Below are positions 25,238-35,702 of a stretch of 64,000 nucleotides of DNA, piece after piece. The stretch comes from Lasiosphaeris hirsuta. Its lineage: Eukaryota; Ascomycota; Sordariomycetes; Sordariales; Lasiosphaeriaceae. The translations under genes were made by a program, and so were the position numbers. The notes under the pieces were generated by a model that was given only the letters and a program-made list of their open reading frames with translations, was not told the DNA's origin and searched no databases. The stretch covers positions 3,658,001 through 3,722,000 of the forward strand of contig JAUKUA010000007.1 in the NCBI GenBank assembly GCA_030549175.1. Direction: 5' to 3'. Within the stretch, counting starts at the first letter, position 1; each line of letters opens with the position of its first letter.

Positions 25238-26333
25238 TCAGCTGGTGATTCCAAAGAACTTTAGCAGCTGCTGCTCATTCACCGGTGCCGTGTGGCCCCA
25301 CGCCCTGGCCGAAGAAGCCCAGCAGCTTGGTACCGTCGCCATAGACCATCTGGGTGTATATTAGACCACTGCTTAAGCACCTCGGCGGCGCACTGCGGCC
25401 GAACCAGCGTATCAGCGAGCCTGTGGGACGATCTGCATGCGGGGCCGTCGCGTCCAGTGCAGCCTGGGTATGAGTTGCGGACGAAGTTGCCCCCTAGTCA
25501 TTACGGTCAGCCCACTGTCTTGGGACCTTCTTTGAATCGTGTCGCAAGATGATGGCAGTCGTCAGAACGAGTCAGGCTCGAGGAACAGCCACTGGGCTGT
25601 ATGGCCCATACACGGCTCTAGATGGGGATTGGGGAAGGGAGGAGGGGGCAGCAACAGGCTCGACACGAAATGCATGATAGCACTTACATTCCTGCGGCGT
25701 GTGCTGCAGGCCCTGTGCGCAAGTCTGGTTGGCCCCAAGGGGCGTTGCAGGCGGCGAGCCGGCGAAGCAGGCATGTGCGGTACCGGAATGTGCGGCCCCG
25801 GCCTCAAACACGTCGGGATAAGAACCCGCCAGGACGTTAGTCATCATGGCGCCCGACGACGTGTCCATGATGATAGATGCGCGCCGAGTCAGCCCCATAC
25901 TTGGTGATGGTGTATTCTAGTTGACCATGTTGACGATGCCCTGCGCGTCGTCGCCCTTGCCATGCGTCAGGCTGGCTGCGTTGTTGACGTCCCAGCAGCT
26001 GCTCAGATTGGGCGTGCTCGGGTACACGAGGATGAAGCCGTTCGAGTCGGCATACCAGGGCAGCTTGGTACCACTGAACCACTGCGAGGCAGTACCGCCG
26101 CATCCATGGAGCTGACAAGCCGCAAGAGTCAGCGCAGCTTGGTCAGGGACAGTAGCGAATGGGGGGACTGATAGCTACAATCATGGCTGGCTTGGCGGCC
26201 AGCTTATCAGGTACGTATATATATACATGTTGATTTTGGTTGGGTTGTTGCCGAAGCTGGTGACTTGCTGCAGTGAAGCACAGATGCACGCCACCGCAGT
26301 GGCTGCGATGCCAAACAGATTTCTCAGTAGCAT
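25238..26333 (-). pseudogene. Secreted CE1 esterase (acetylxylan/feruloyl type) pseudogene
   Basis: The minus strand starts at ATG 26333 with a signal-peptide-like MLLRNLFGIAATAVACICAS. It then reads MYIYVPDKLAAKPAMIV, HGCGGTASQW, WYADSNGFILVYPSTPN and DTSSGAMMTNVLAGSYPDVF, and ends GHTAPVNEQQLLKFFGITS. These are the landmark blocks of fungal CE1/PHB-depolymerase-type esterases, which remove acetyl or feruloyl groups from hemicellulose outside the cell. Breaks are clear. There is a two-base slip in the TA run near 26215 and an in-frame TAG with frameshift near 25918. An extra C precedes the nucleophile block (near 25890), and an extra G sits near 25297. The usual Gly before TSSGA is Asp. One original intron (about 26110-26170) has lost clean borders. 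The complete N- and C-termini with internal slips suggest decay in place rather than a transposed fragment. Confidence 0.8.
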
Positions 26334-27347
26334 GGCGAAAATAGGTCGAGTTGTTATTCAATCTGTGGCTGTTTGAGGTACCCGGGAAAAAACAAGCAAA
26401 TTATCAGTATCTTACTTGTTCTTCATCGTCAGCTGTTCAGGGGGTCAACCCCCCCCCAGTTTACATGCCAACTTCCCACCAAGCATCTGATGCCGACACA
26501 ACTGCTAGACTCCTACGATTCCGGGTTGATTCCGTCAAGGATGGACGGTAGCTCCCCAATTCCAAGTATTACACGACTTGGACAGACGCAGGAACACGGG
26601 CATCCGCCGACACGTCCCCCATTTGGTTTGCCTTACGGACATCGTCGCATGCGGCTAAGGTCTGTGGATAAATATGCTGGGGGCGCAAAGCTCACCAACA
26701 CTAACACCTTCCCAGACGGCCGAACCGCCGGCCTGGTCTACGCTTGAAAATGGCATATAAGACGGGGGGGGGGGGGGGGCGAGAACTAGCCTTTCATTCG
26801 CCCTCGACCGAGAGCCGCGTTCGGCACCTGGTCTCGGCAGCCGTTGATTGACTCTCGGGTAGGTAGGTGCTGGACTCCCTTTGTCCTTCAAGTGACAAGG
26901 GCGGAGCAAAGGACAAAGGAGGCCAGCATTCTCCTTTTCCCTGCCTAATCCAACCAGAGGTAATCGATGAACAATAGTCTTGTTGCATTAATTCGGAGTC
27001 CACTTATAAGCAGCACAGCACCGCCGATAAACAAGCTGATCTTCAAACAAGTCAAATGTTCGGGCGGCAACCTCAAGTGTCAGAGAGTATTTCCGGTGTT
27101 CGGGTAACATCAAGGTTCTACTTGGCAAAGCGTCTTGTTGTAAAGAAACCATCAGGTTTTTTTCTCTTGTATAAATTCACCACAATCTGACACGGTGAAG
27201 TGCCGGTCCTGGGACTCCTTTTCTGATCAAACACGAGGCTACCACATCTCCATATTTCCTACACAAACAGGCCCATATCCTTCTAGAAACTCTTGAAATC
27301 GATACTTCATTTCTTGCCTTTCAAGACCACACAGCCTAGTAGTAAAT
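26334..27347. other. Intergenic region between esterase relic and zinc-finger gene
   Basis: Both flanking genes are transcribed away from this stretch, so it should hold two promoters. A 16-base poly-G run lies at 26764-26779. The CA/CT-rich sequence before 27348 looks like a 5' leader. No coding sequence is recognised. Confidence 0.45.
26764..26779. repeat. Poly-G tract (16 bases)
   Basis: Uninterrupted G run in the divergent intergenic region. Confidence 0.85.
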
Positions 27348-28484
27348 ATGGAGCCCCAAGGTTCGAGGACGAGTGTACTAAACCGACCTCGTCCCCAACC
27401 GAGCTTTGACGAGCTGCACGCCGTGGTGATAACAGATAGTTTGACAAATGTCGTTTTCCCTGTCTTGTGCGGTTTATCCGAGCAGGAGCTCGTGTACCAA
27501 GCACAGGAGCAAGGCCTCAGTTGTCACGGTTTGAAGCACAAGCAGCTTCCAATTTTCCAAAACGGCCCTCAGGGGCCTTTCTATCTCGTCGAGAACCTTG
27601 GAGAGAGCAACGAGTCACTAGTCCCCATAACCCGGAGCAAGTACGAATTTCTAGCCAACAGGAGGGGACTCACCCGGTGTGTACGGTGGGACAGGGGCGG
27701 CAATGATTGGGCTTTGGCGAAGAGGAGGTGTCTAGGGCACAAAGAAAATGTATACCCGGAAGCCCACCCGCTATCCCGAACCGGCCACAAGTGTGGTTCC
27801 TGTTCACTCTGGTTCAGCTACAAGTCCTATCTCCAGTATCACCGGTATCGTTTCCACCCAGAGATCTTTGAAGGCGCGCTTAATATCCTTCATCCCGCTG
27901 ACAACAGCCTGACAGTTTACGATGACTCCCCGAGCGAGTCCGGCGATGGTACCACCACGGCGATGAATGTCGACAAGGACGCTGACCCTCCGCTAATGGC
28001 CTCCAGGGCAAGTATTTTGGAAGATGCCCCGCTCTTTCAGCCCGCTACTGCTGTCACAATGAACACGGCCAAGGTCGGCAAGCGCCGTCTTGGCAAGACA
28101 GCAAAGGCTGGAGAGACGGCAGAAGTAGATATCAGGATATGCTCAGACTGCCGCTGCCGTCCCGTTACCGGTCCCCTCAAGACGTGCGACTGGTGTCGAG
28201 CCTTGCGATCCAACCGGCGCCGCCAGAACCTGTTGCTAAAAGCGCAAGAGGGGCCAAAGGCCGAGGACAGCCCCCGGGCTGACACTGCCATGGCTGACAC
28301 TGCCATGGCTGACGCTCCCCCAACTGGCGCTGCCGTGGTTGATGCTCCCCGGGCTGGCACCGCCCTGGTTGACAATAGGGTCGTGATTGACCTGACCATG
28401 GATGACGAGGAGGACGAGGAGGACGAGGAGGACGAGGAGGACGAGGACGAGGAGGCCGGCATCGAGTACGAGATGGGTCTCTGA
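27348..28484 (+). CDS. Zinc-finger protein with acidic C-terminal tail (378 aa)
   Basis: This is an intact single-exon frame from ATG 27348 (context AATATGG) to TGA. Residues about 145-170 contain CGSCSLWFSYKSYLQYHRYRFH, a C-x2-C-x12-H-x4-H classical zinc finger. Residues about 262-285 contain C-x2-C-x13-C-x2-C (CSDCRCR, CDWCRALRSNRRRQ), a second zinc-ribbon-like module ending in a basic stretch. A tandem repeat (ADTAMADTAMADAP) and a run of Asp/Glu follow, with hydrophobic VVIDLTMD just before the run, which resembles a SUMO-interacting motif. The 90-residue N-terminal part is unrecognised. A nuclear, nucleic-acid-binding regulator is plausible, but no family or target is known to me. Unlike its neighbours it has no stop or frameshift. 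Confidence 0.8.
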   Translation: MEPQGSRTSVLNRPRPQPSFDELHAVVITDSLTNVVFPVLCGLSEQELVYQAQEQGLSCHGLKHKQLPIFQNGPQGPFYLVENLGESNESLVPITRSKYEFLANRRGLTRCVRWDRGGNDWALAKRRCLGHKENVYPEAHPLSRTGHKCGSCSLWFSYKSYLQYHRYRFHPEIFEGALNILHPADNSLTVYDDSPSESGDGTTTAMNVDKDADPPLMASRASILEDAPLFQPATAVTMNTAKVGKRRLGKTAKAGETAEVDIRICSDCRCRPVTGPLKTCDWCRALRSNRRRQNLLLKAQEGPKAEDSPRADTAMADTAMADAPPTGAAVVDAPRAGTALVDNRVVIDLTMDDEEDEEDEEDEEDEDEEAGIEYEMGL

Positions 28485-29926
28485 TGAGCACAGTTTCTGG
28501 GGCCAGAAGATTTTCAGAGGTCCTGGGGATGTTGAAATTCTCTGCTGAGAGCCGGTCGTCCTTGATTGGTAAGTAAGGTGAGTTGGCGGCGATGCTATTG
28601 ACTTTTTCTTTTGTAGAGCAATGAAAGCTATTTATACCTGTCGAGAAATTACAAAAAGATGAAAAATATCTATACCGTGTGAACTGGCAGTATCTGTTGC
28701 CTTGTGTGTCTCGCCCTATATAGCCAGTGAGCGAGCCGGTGAGCGATGAGTGGAATGGCGGCGGCCTTGAAGAAATCGAACCTACCGCGATAGTGGGAGG
28801 TTCTCTGATCCTTAAGTCTTGGCTACCGTAGGTATCTATAAACACAAGAACTGGTGCGAGGAACGTGACGCACGGGACAACTTTGGCCAAACGCCCAGTT
28901 ATCCTCTCCCAGTCCTCCAAGTTGGCGTCCGAAAGTTCCAACGTCGAAGAGTCTCAGAGTTCCGTAAAATGCTGCAACGAGTAGCCAAATATATCTGGAT
29001 GACGGCGTTAATTTGCACCTCATCAAGATAGAGTTTTCCCTCATGATTACACACCTCCGCAACAGCTGAAGAAAGCATCATGTAGTACGTATCAACAACA
29101 ATAAATCAGGCCACAAATGGTTGCGCCACCGAAGCCCTGCCGGTAGGCTCTTTTTATACTTTTGATTCGTTATTGCCATGACAAGAATGTCGACGATTGG
29201 CTTACAGCAACAGGCAACGTTCTGTCGAATCTAGAAAAGCGCGGCTTGCGAGATAGTCCGATGGAGTTTCAGAGCGCGGACAAGGATATTGTAAAGAATC
29301 AGTACGATGGAAAGAATGGAATTTAGCTGTAATCTTGACAGAATAGAGGTCGTAACGCTTGTTGGCGGTCCTTAGGATAGCCGTAATAAGCATGATAGCG
29401 AGGCAGCTCATACAGAACAATCTCAAAGCCCACTTCAGTTGGTTCTCATAGAGGTATGTCAGCAGGCAAGACGATGTTGCCGAGTGGGCTCGCCTTCTGA
29501 TTCTGGTTCTGAATCTTCTTTTTTTCTTCTTTTTCGTCAGAAGCCTTTTTTGTCAAGATTACCAAGTCATGCTACCGAAGTCATATATACCAATGCCAAA
29601 AGTTCTTGAAGTTTGAGTAGTTTCCGGCTATCATCTTCGCGAAACAGATTCTGAGTGGCGGAGACCATGGCTGTGGTTGTCGTTCCTGTCGGAGGCTGTC
29701 TGCCTGCTGCGCTCATGCTGCCCCTAATTGGCCTGGAGGTCTGCGAACCAATCTGTACCACCTCAGTGGCCGTCAGTGGCAGCGTTCCGATTTGATAGGC
29801 CCAGAAGATGATGATTTCTTTCTGCCAGAGGTTGCGGGGTCAGGCGTTGGGCATCACTCGTGCAAATGCCGCACCCGATGACAAGACTGTCTTGAGAACT
29901 CATATCTCGGCTCAGCGAAGAAATTC
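28485..29926. other. Possible decayed minus-strand gene, unassigned
   Basis: On the minus strand several coding-like pieces lie in order: MVSATQNLFREDDSRKLLKL (about 29680-29590), a hydrophobic CMSCLAIMLITAIL segment (about 29410), KLYLDEVQINAVIQIYLATR (about 29030) and LEDWERITGRLAKV (about 28910). They are in different frames with stops between them, and splice joints could not be set. This may be a decayed or multi-intron membrane protein gene. I recognise no family, and confidence is low. Confidence 0.25.
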
Positions 29927-30994
29927 ATGGGCCTGATCTCAGCGATCTCGTTGGCTGCGGCAGCCGCGCAGTTCATTCAGCTCGCCGTCAAGGTAGTCGG
30001 ACGAATGTCTGAATTCAGCGCCAGCCTCCCAAGGCCTCCAGGCAGATCAAGAGGTGGTTACGCAGCTGGACAAGCTGTTGGACGAGATCTTCAGGGCGAT
30101 AAACGAGACACTGAGCGTCGAGGAGGGAGCGCAGCCTAAAGCGGCCCTGTGGGGGTTGGGCGGCATAGGGTGAGTTTCCCATCTTATTGTCTCGGATGTT
30201 TATGGTGTATTCTAACCCCCGTCAAAGGAAATCTCAGATTACGCTTGAGCACTGCCACGGCGCGCGTCAAAACGACGTTGAGCTCGCTGTTTTCTGGGTG
30301 AATGCTGCTACTGTCTCCCGCTTCGAGGAGTCGTACAAGCGGATTGCAGTCGAGTGTGGCCTCGTCCAAAAGGACGAGTCGAACAGCGGTGATGATGCCG
30401 CCTGAGGCCCTCGGGTCCGTTGCGCGCCACTTTCCGATATGGGATAGCATGGCCACGGGATATTGGTCCCTATATGCGAAGCTCTCTTCCCACATGCAGA
30501 ACTCCTCCTAACCTACGACTTTGGCTCATGGCAGCTTCCCGATCAGCAGCGCACCATCGACCTCGCCGGAGCACTGGAGGAGAATGAAGAACATGCTGAA
30601 TCGGAAGCACTTCAGCGCAAAGCCATTGAGACATACATGTGTTGGCAGCCGAGTCAGATCTTGCCAGCACGCCGAGACACATGGGCGAGGCGTGAGAAGA
30701 AGGGAAGCGGTGTCGCTGATGCGACAAACAGTGGCCACTAAACAACGAGTTTTGGGAACTGACCACCGTGAAACGTTTGTGTCAACGTGGAATCTGATCT
30801 CAGCTTTGTATGAGTCTGCAAGGCCGTAGGAAGCACTCGCAATATGCGACGCAGCCGTGATGGCGTGCGATCGCGGCCCGCGCAAGGATAACCCCCAGAG
30901 TGCGGAAATTGTGCAGATGCTGCGAAGGGAAGCGGAGATTATCCGTGAGGAGATAACCCATGTAGAAATGGTGGAGACAGCCAGTGGATACTAG
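29927..30994 (+). pseudogene. NB-ARC/TPR NLR-type receptor relic
   Basis: The start MGLISAISLAAAAAQFIQLA is the usual N-terminus of fungal STAND/NLR proteins. WGLGGIG+KSQITLEHCH is a P-loop split by an intron (30170-30227: GTGAGT donor, CTAAC branch, AAAG acceptor). It is followed by VFWVNAATVSRFEESYKRIA, typical of NB-ARC. TPR-like sequence follows: HAELLLTYDF, EALQRKAIETY, then LMRQTVATKQRVLGTDHRET and EALAICDAAVMACDRGPRKD, ending ETASGY-TAG. The middle of the NB-ARC and most TPRs are deleted. The N-terminal helical domain is frameshifted near 30040, a stop lies after GDDAA (30405), and TAG interrupts the TPRs at 30827-30829. Intact relatives sense non-self and trigger cell death or defence in fungi; this copy cannot make such a protein. 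Confidence 0.75.
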
Positions 30995-31365
30995 TAAGGT
31001 TAGTTGGTTCGCTGACATGTGATTCAGCTGCTTCTCGATAATTTGGGAGAGTGTGTTCTTGATGGATGTGGAGGGAAAATGATAGGACTTGTTGTTGGGA
31101 TGGCAATGTGTGTGGTAATTGCCATTCACTACCGCTATGGAGAGTATATGCAAGATCCAGGAAGTTGGGCTTGCATCTGCGCGAGGAAATAGCTACACTA
31201 GGTGGTGGGCTGGAGCATAGGCCTGTTGGCCTGTGCTAGCAAACCCCACAGCCACGGGGACTTGGAGTCTCATTCCAGCGCTTTAGTGCTCAGATGACCC
31301 GTGCACCAGTCCACCCGGGCAGTCAATCATAGAACCGTTTTACGGCATCCGAATGCAACCTTGAT

Positions 31366-31458
31366 AGTCCTGTGGTCTAGCGGTTAAGATTTCGCTCTTA
31401 TACCTTTCACTGGGTCATTGGTATGCGACGGTCGCGGGTTCAATCCCCGCCAGGACTA
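31366..31458 (+). tRNA. tRNA with 20-nt intron, probable tRNA-Ile (UAU)
   Basis: The acceptor stem AGTCCTG/CAGGACT pairs perfectly. The D arm is GTCT/AGAT. The T arm is GCGGG, loop TTCAATC, stem CCCGC, with discriminator A. The anticodon loop reads CTTATA, giving anticodon UAU with U33 and A37. A 20-nt intron (31403-31422) follows position 37; its 3' end GGTATG pairs with TATACC around the anticodon, as expected for eukaryotic pre-tRNA. The anticodon stem TCGC/GCGA pairs, with a U-U mismatch at 31-39. A T run at 31463-31470 is a Pol III terminator. tRNA identity rests only on the anticodon position; Lys (CUU) would need a poor stem. Confidence 0.8.
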
Positions 31459-34400
31459 TTTCTTTTTTTTGCCTCCCTTCCTCTCCTCGAATGGCCCCTA
31501 TTTCGGGGTCGATGACTTTTTGATGTTATTCTCTATTGAGCCGAGGTGTTTTGGGGTGCTTTGGGGCCAAAGCGGGCCCTGAAACAGCTTCCAATGTGTC
31601 CAAGTCTCCACTGTTACATTCTTGCAGCCGAGAGGATGCATTTGATAGCTTTACTCGAGATCACTATTGTCGTGTGCAGACCAGCATCAAGCACCTCCTT
31701 GATCAATTATGGGGCTAGACCGAAATGCATTTTTTTTTTTTTTTTCAATTCATGGGTGTCGTCATATGTGTTTGCTAGGGGGAAGGATAAGCATCGTCTT
31801 TCAAGACTCGGAAACTGGGGGACGGTGAGTCTATGCCAATCACATTACAATGATATGCATCATATTTAGCTAGAACTCAAGCCAAATACCCAGGTAAAGC
31901 CCAGGATCTGTTTAGGGTAGAGGGCCCCGTTTGGCGTTGGTTTTGAAGACCAACACAGACCTGTTTCGATCAGGTTGTTTGTGACTTTGGCGATAATGTT
32001 TTTTTTTGCTCAGGAAAGATGTAGTGGGCCAATAGGTACCTACTGTACACTCTGTTAGTAACGAAACCAGGTAGGCCAGATAATCTCCAACATGGACGAC
32101 TTGAACACTAGTAGATAAAAACCGATGAGCACCGTATATGCAGGTAGCTGTACCAATATCTAACCGCTCGACTTCGTTTTATTATGTCCCATTTCTTGCT
32201 GCAGCAGCACCAAGCAAACACCGAAATATTGAGGTCAAGAGCAGCGAAAATGATTAATTGCATGAGAGCGCACAAGTAGGATCTGTTAGAGATGAGAAGC
32301 TCGAAGGGACTAGACCTCCTCTTGCTACGGAGTGCTTTATGACTATGTCCGAGATATCAAGATCTTTCGCTGTCTTGGAGATGTTGCGATTGTGGATGTC
32401 ATCTTTTGAGATATTCAAGATACGAGCCAGTACCCAACCTTCTGTTCGGTCATTTACCCATTTACACTGGATCAATGCATGATCTTTAGCTTTACTCCAT
32501 GATGGGTGTTGGCACGGACATCCCACCGGATGTGCCGGAAGCAAAAGAGGGAGCGAGATCATTCTTCAGGGGATCCTTGGGAGGGATGCGGGAGCCAGGG
32601 GAGGTGGGAATCAGGAACAGGGCGACACCCTTCCTCTCAGGGGCGTCACGGCGGGCGTCCTCTAGGGGCGGTGGCGCCCCTGACGATCTGCCAAACATCA
32701 GACCATTTACGCAAATCGGCAAGCTGTCCTTTTTTTCGAGATACATGTGTGTGCCCGACCAAAGGCAAAGCCACATGCCATTACTTCATTGCTCAATCAG
32801 AATTCCATTGGCTTGGAATCAATCTCAATTGCTTCTCTGGTATCTTCCGCTGTAAAAGGGGCAAGTGTGGCGAATGCGCACTTACACAGCCACAGCCATC
32901 GGCGCAGCGAGCCACAAGAGCTTGCCGATCTCGAAATGCTTCGCCGTCCGGCCGTGAAGGTTGGTTGGCAAGCACGTGATGCAGCTGGGGAACCTGTTGC
33001 TTAATTGAGGCATGCAGCTGTATGTTGCTCATTTGGATAATGGCGGGAGAATGCGATTTGCTTTTGCACGTCGAAGCCGACGAAACAGCCTCTTTCTTTC
33101 TAGAAGCTGGGCAACTGGGGTAGGGGGGTCGCTAGCGCACATTGTACGAGGGACATGCATAGCCATGTCGCTTTCGGCTACCATGATGGCACGCGGGCAG
33201 AGCCGTCGGGCTGAAGCTGTTTACACGACAGAGGCTGAGATGCGCTTGCGTTTCCACGTCGATGCTCGTCGCTGGGAAGCTCGGCCAATTTTCAGCTGGG
33301 TGTGCAGGGCAGACGGGCGAGGATCAGGGAGGATCGCTGGCAATGCACCTGCGGAATAACACGTGGATGGCGTATTTATTCGGTCCTAGCCCGAGGATTA
33401 AGCGGGAGGCCTCTCACCTTGAGCGGAAGCTCCAGGGCTCCGGGCATTTTGTGGGAGTTGCACTGCTTTTGTAACCCCGTCCTTGCCGTGCTCCAGTTTT
33501 CGTGTCTGGTGGTGGGCACGCTGGTGCGCTGGAGGCTCTTGTGTGGCACAATGGCAAGGACGCAAGAGACAGTGGTGAAACCGCGCTCCAAAGATCGGGG
33601 CAGCATTCTATTTTTGCATCCAGTCGGGGACTAGCCCGCGGTCGGCATGGAACCGATCTGCAGAAGCCGCAGCGAGGCTCAAGACCACTCAGCACTGGAG
33701 CCAACATCCTCCACTGCTCTCTCTCGAGCTCGACTGCTGCTGCTTAACCTTTTCCCCACCGGCTGTTTGCAAAGACCGACCACCGGTCTATTGATTGGCG
33801 CTGAGCTGCTGAAACCGCCGCGGCTTTGTCGGACGTCTCCACCGGCTCGTTCACCGTTATCCCCGAGGCGACTTGGCAACTGCCACTAATTCTTGATGCT
33901 GAGGAGGTGGTCGGTCTTGTCGGTGCCAGAGAGACGGGTGCCCGACGCCCTCGAGTCCAGAGTCCGGCACTGCTGCTGCTGCTGCGTTGCGTCTGAGCTG
34001 AGACGGTCTTGTTTTTGTCTTTTTCTCTGTTTGTGTGCTCTCTCACCGAAATGTGTCCTATTTGCGCACTCATTTCCCCATTCCGTGCTCAAGGTCAGCA
34101 GTGGCCAAAGTTCCCGTGGTTCCCTGCGACAAAACGAGGCAGTGCAGCGACGCCGTCGACACCAGACCCCTTTCTGTGGCTGAACACGAGAACCATCTGT
34201 GTTTTGCGTGGATCTGGGCCGCCAGTCGAAGTGGAACGGCTTCCAGGCACGACGAGACAGGGACATGCTAGGGACAGGCATGAATATCCACAGTGCTGGT
34301 GCAATTGGCGATGGGCGTGGAGCGCGAGGCTGCGTTTGAGACTCTATCTGTAGCATGCGGCGGCCAGCTATACCACCCCCAGTATTCACCGAGGGGGGTA

Positions 34401-35102
34401 TTGGCCCTACTCTACTCATCCTGCGATGCTGAGTCGGTATTACGACACGAAAGCGAGCGACTCGCGGGGGGCTTTGTGGGATTCGTGGGAGGATTTGTGG
34501 GAACGTCCGGGCTGGAGGGCGTGTGGGCGTGAGGGAGGAGCAGGTTTCATCCAACAGTGACAACGATTTACTTTCGCTATTGACCACCAGTTGAGGCAGT
34601 GTCGGAACTAGAGACGCTGATTGGCGGCTGAGATCACAGCTACAGCTGTTGCCAGCCAATACTCGGAGGCACAGGCGTCATGCTAGCTCCGACGGAAGTA
34701 CCAGGTACCTCACAGCCACCGAAGGTCTCGGACCATGTTCTTCCTTGGCTGGCCGCGGGCTTCCCATCACTGGGACTCGATCCCGTCCCAAGCGTTCCGA
34801 CCGAGTCACACATCGCACACAGCGCCCAGGTGAAGGAAGAAAGAGAGAAGAGGAGAAAAAAACACAGTTCGCACAAGTGAGCGTTATCGCGAGCCTTGGG
34901 GGGCCTCAGTTCAACGTACTTATCTTGCCCTTGATTGAGGAGGTCGATGTCGTCAACTGGATTGCGTCGCCGTGTCCCTCCTTCCGTCTTGCTATAACTC
35001 CCCTGACCGCAACGAGCCATCCGCCCAATTACCAAATTCCCCGAACAGGAAGCTGCCTTGAGTGCTTCGTCACCTCAGGCCGCAGGTGGAGGGTCAGACA
35101 GT

Positions 35103-35135
35103 ACCCGCGATTTGCAGCGATTTGCAGCGATTTGC
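35103..35135. repeat. 11-bp tandem repeat GCGATTTGCAG
   Basis: Three copies lie in tandem about 0.6 kb upstream of the bZIP start codon. Confidence 0.75.
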
Positions 35136-35603
35136 GGGCATTGCACCGCCAGGAGCCAAGTACTGGCTTAGCAGCAGCAGCGTGCAGAGGACGGACAGCA
35201 AAAGGAGAGCTCGAGCAACTAGAAGGGTGCAACTATTGCGCCGTACCGCTGCGAACAGGCTATTTTGCACACGGGCGCTGTTGATTGGCTCGGGCCACTC
35301 GCTGCGCTTGCTCTGAAGCCAGACGCAGAATTGGGTGATCGGTCGTCCTCGCATTGATTACGCGTCCCCCCTCCTCGAAGCAGCACCACCCTTGTCAGCC
35401 TGCCTTGGCCTGCCCAACCAGGCCCCTTCCGGCCGGACACTGCCAAGCGCCCGGGCACCCAGACCAACCCGTTTCCAGGCACCCATAGACAGAAAATCCC
35501 CCAGCTTTCTCGCCAACGCCTTTTCCCATCCACCTCCAAACTCTCTCTGCCAGGAACGAACGAACGACTCGCTACACAAGCCACCCCTTATTGAAGCGGT
35601 TCA

Positions 35604-35622
35604 CAAAAAAAAAAAAAAAAAA
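35604..35622. repeat. Poly-A tract (19 bases)
   Basis: An A run lies 80 bp upstream of the bZIP start, probably in its 5' leader. Confidence 0.85.
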
Positions 35623-35702
35623 CAGCTCCCAACGATTACATCCATCGAGATCCCCTGTGACGGGCCATTTTTTAATAGAAGGGATCCCAGCGGGGAACAG
35701 CA

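Larger units (their letters stand above)
31459..35702. other. Gene-poor stretch upstream of the bZIP gene
   Basis: No recognisable product is present in over 4 kb. Short items are a T run (31731-31745), CTG/CAG codon-like repeats near 33968-33982, the 11-bp array at 35103-35135 and a poly-A run at 35604-35622. The last 1-2 kb (C/T-rich) probably holds the promoter and a long leader for the transcription factor gene. Confidence 0.45.

Noticed and set aside
28177..28941. 254-codon minus frame over the zinc-finger gene
   Set aside because: Its C-terminal half is the antisense of the acidic repeat tail (PRPPRP, GQRQ repeats). Only its first 15-20 residues look coding-like and are mentioned in the 28.5-29.9 kb entry.
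33886..34659. 257-codon minus frame
   Set aside because: Gln run from CTG repeats, otherwise Arg/Ser/Pro-rich without motif; probably promoter DNA of the bZIP gene.
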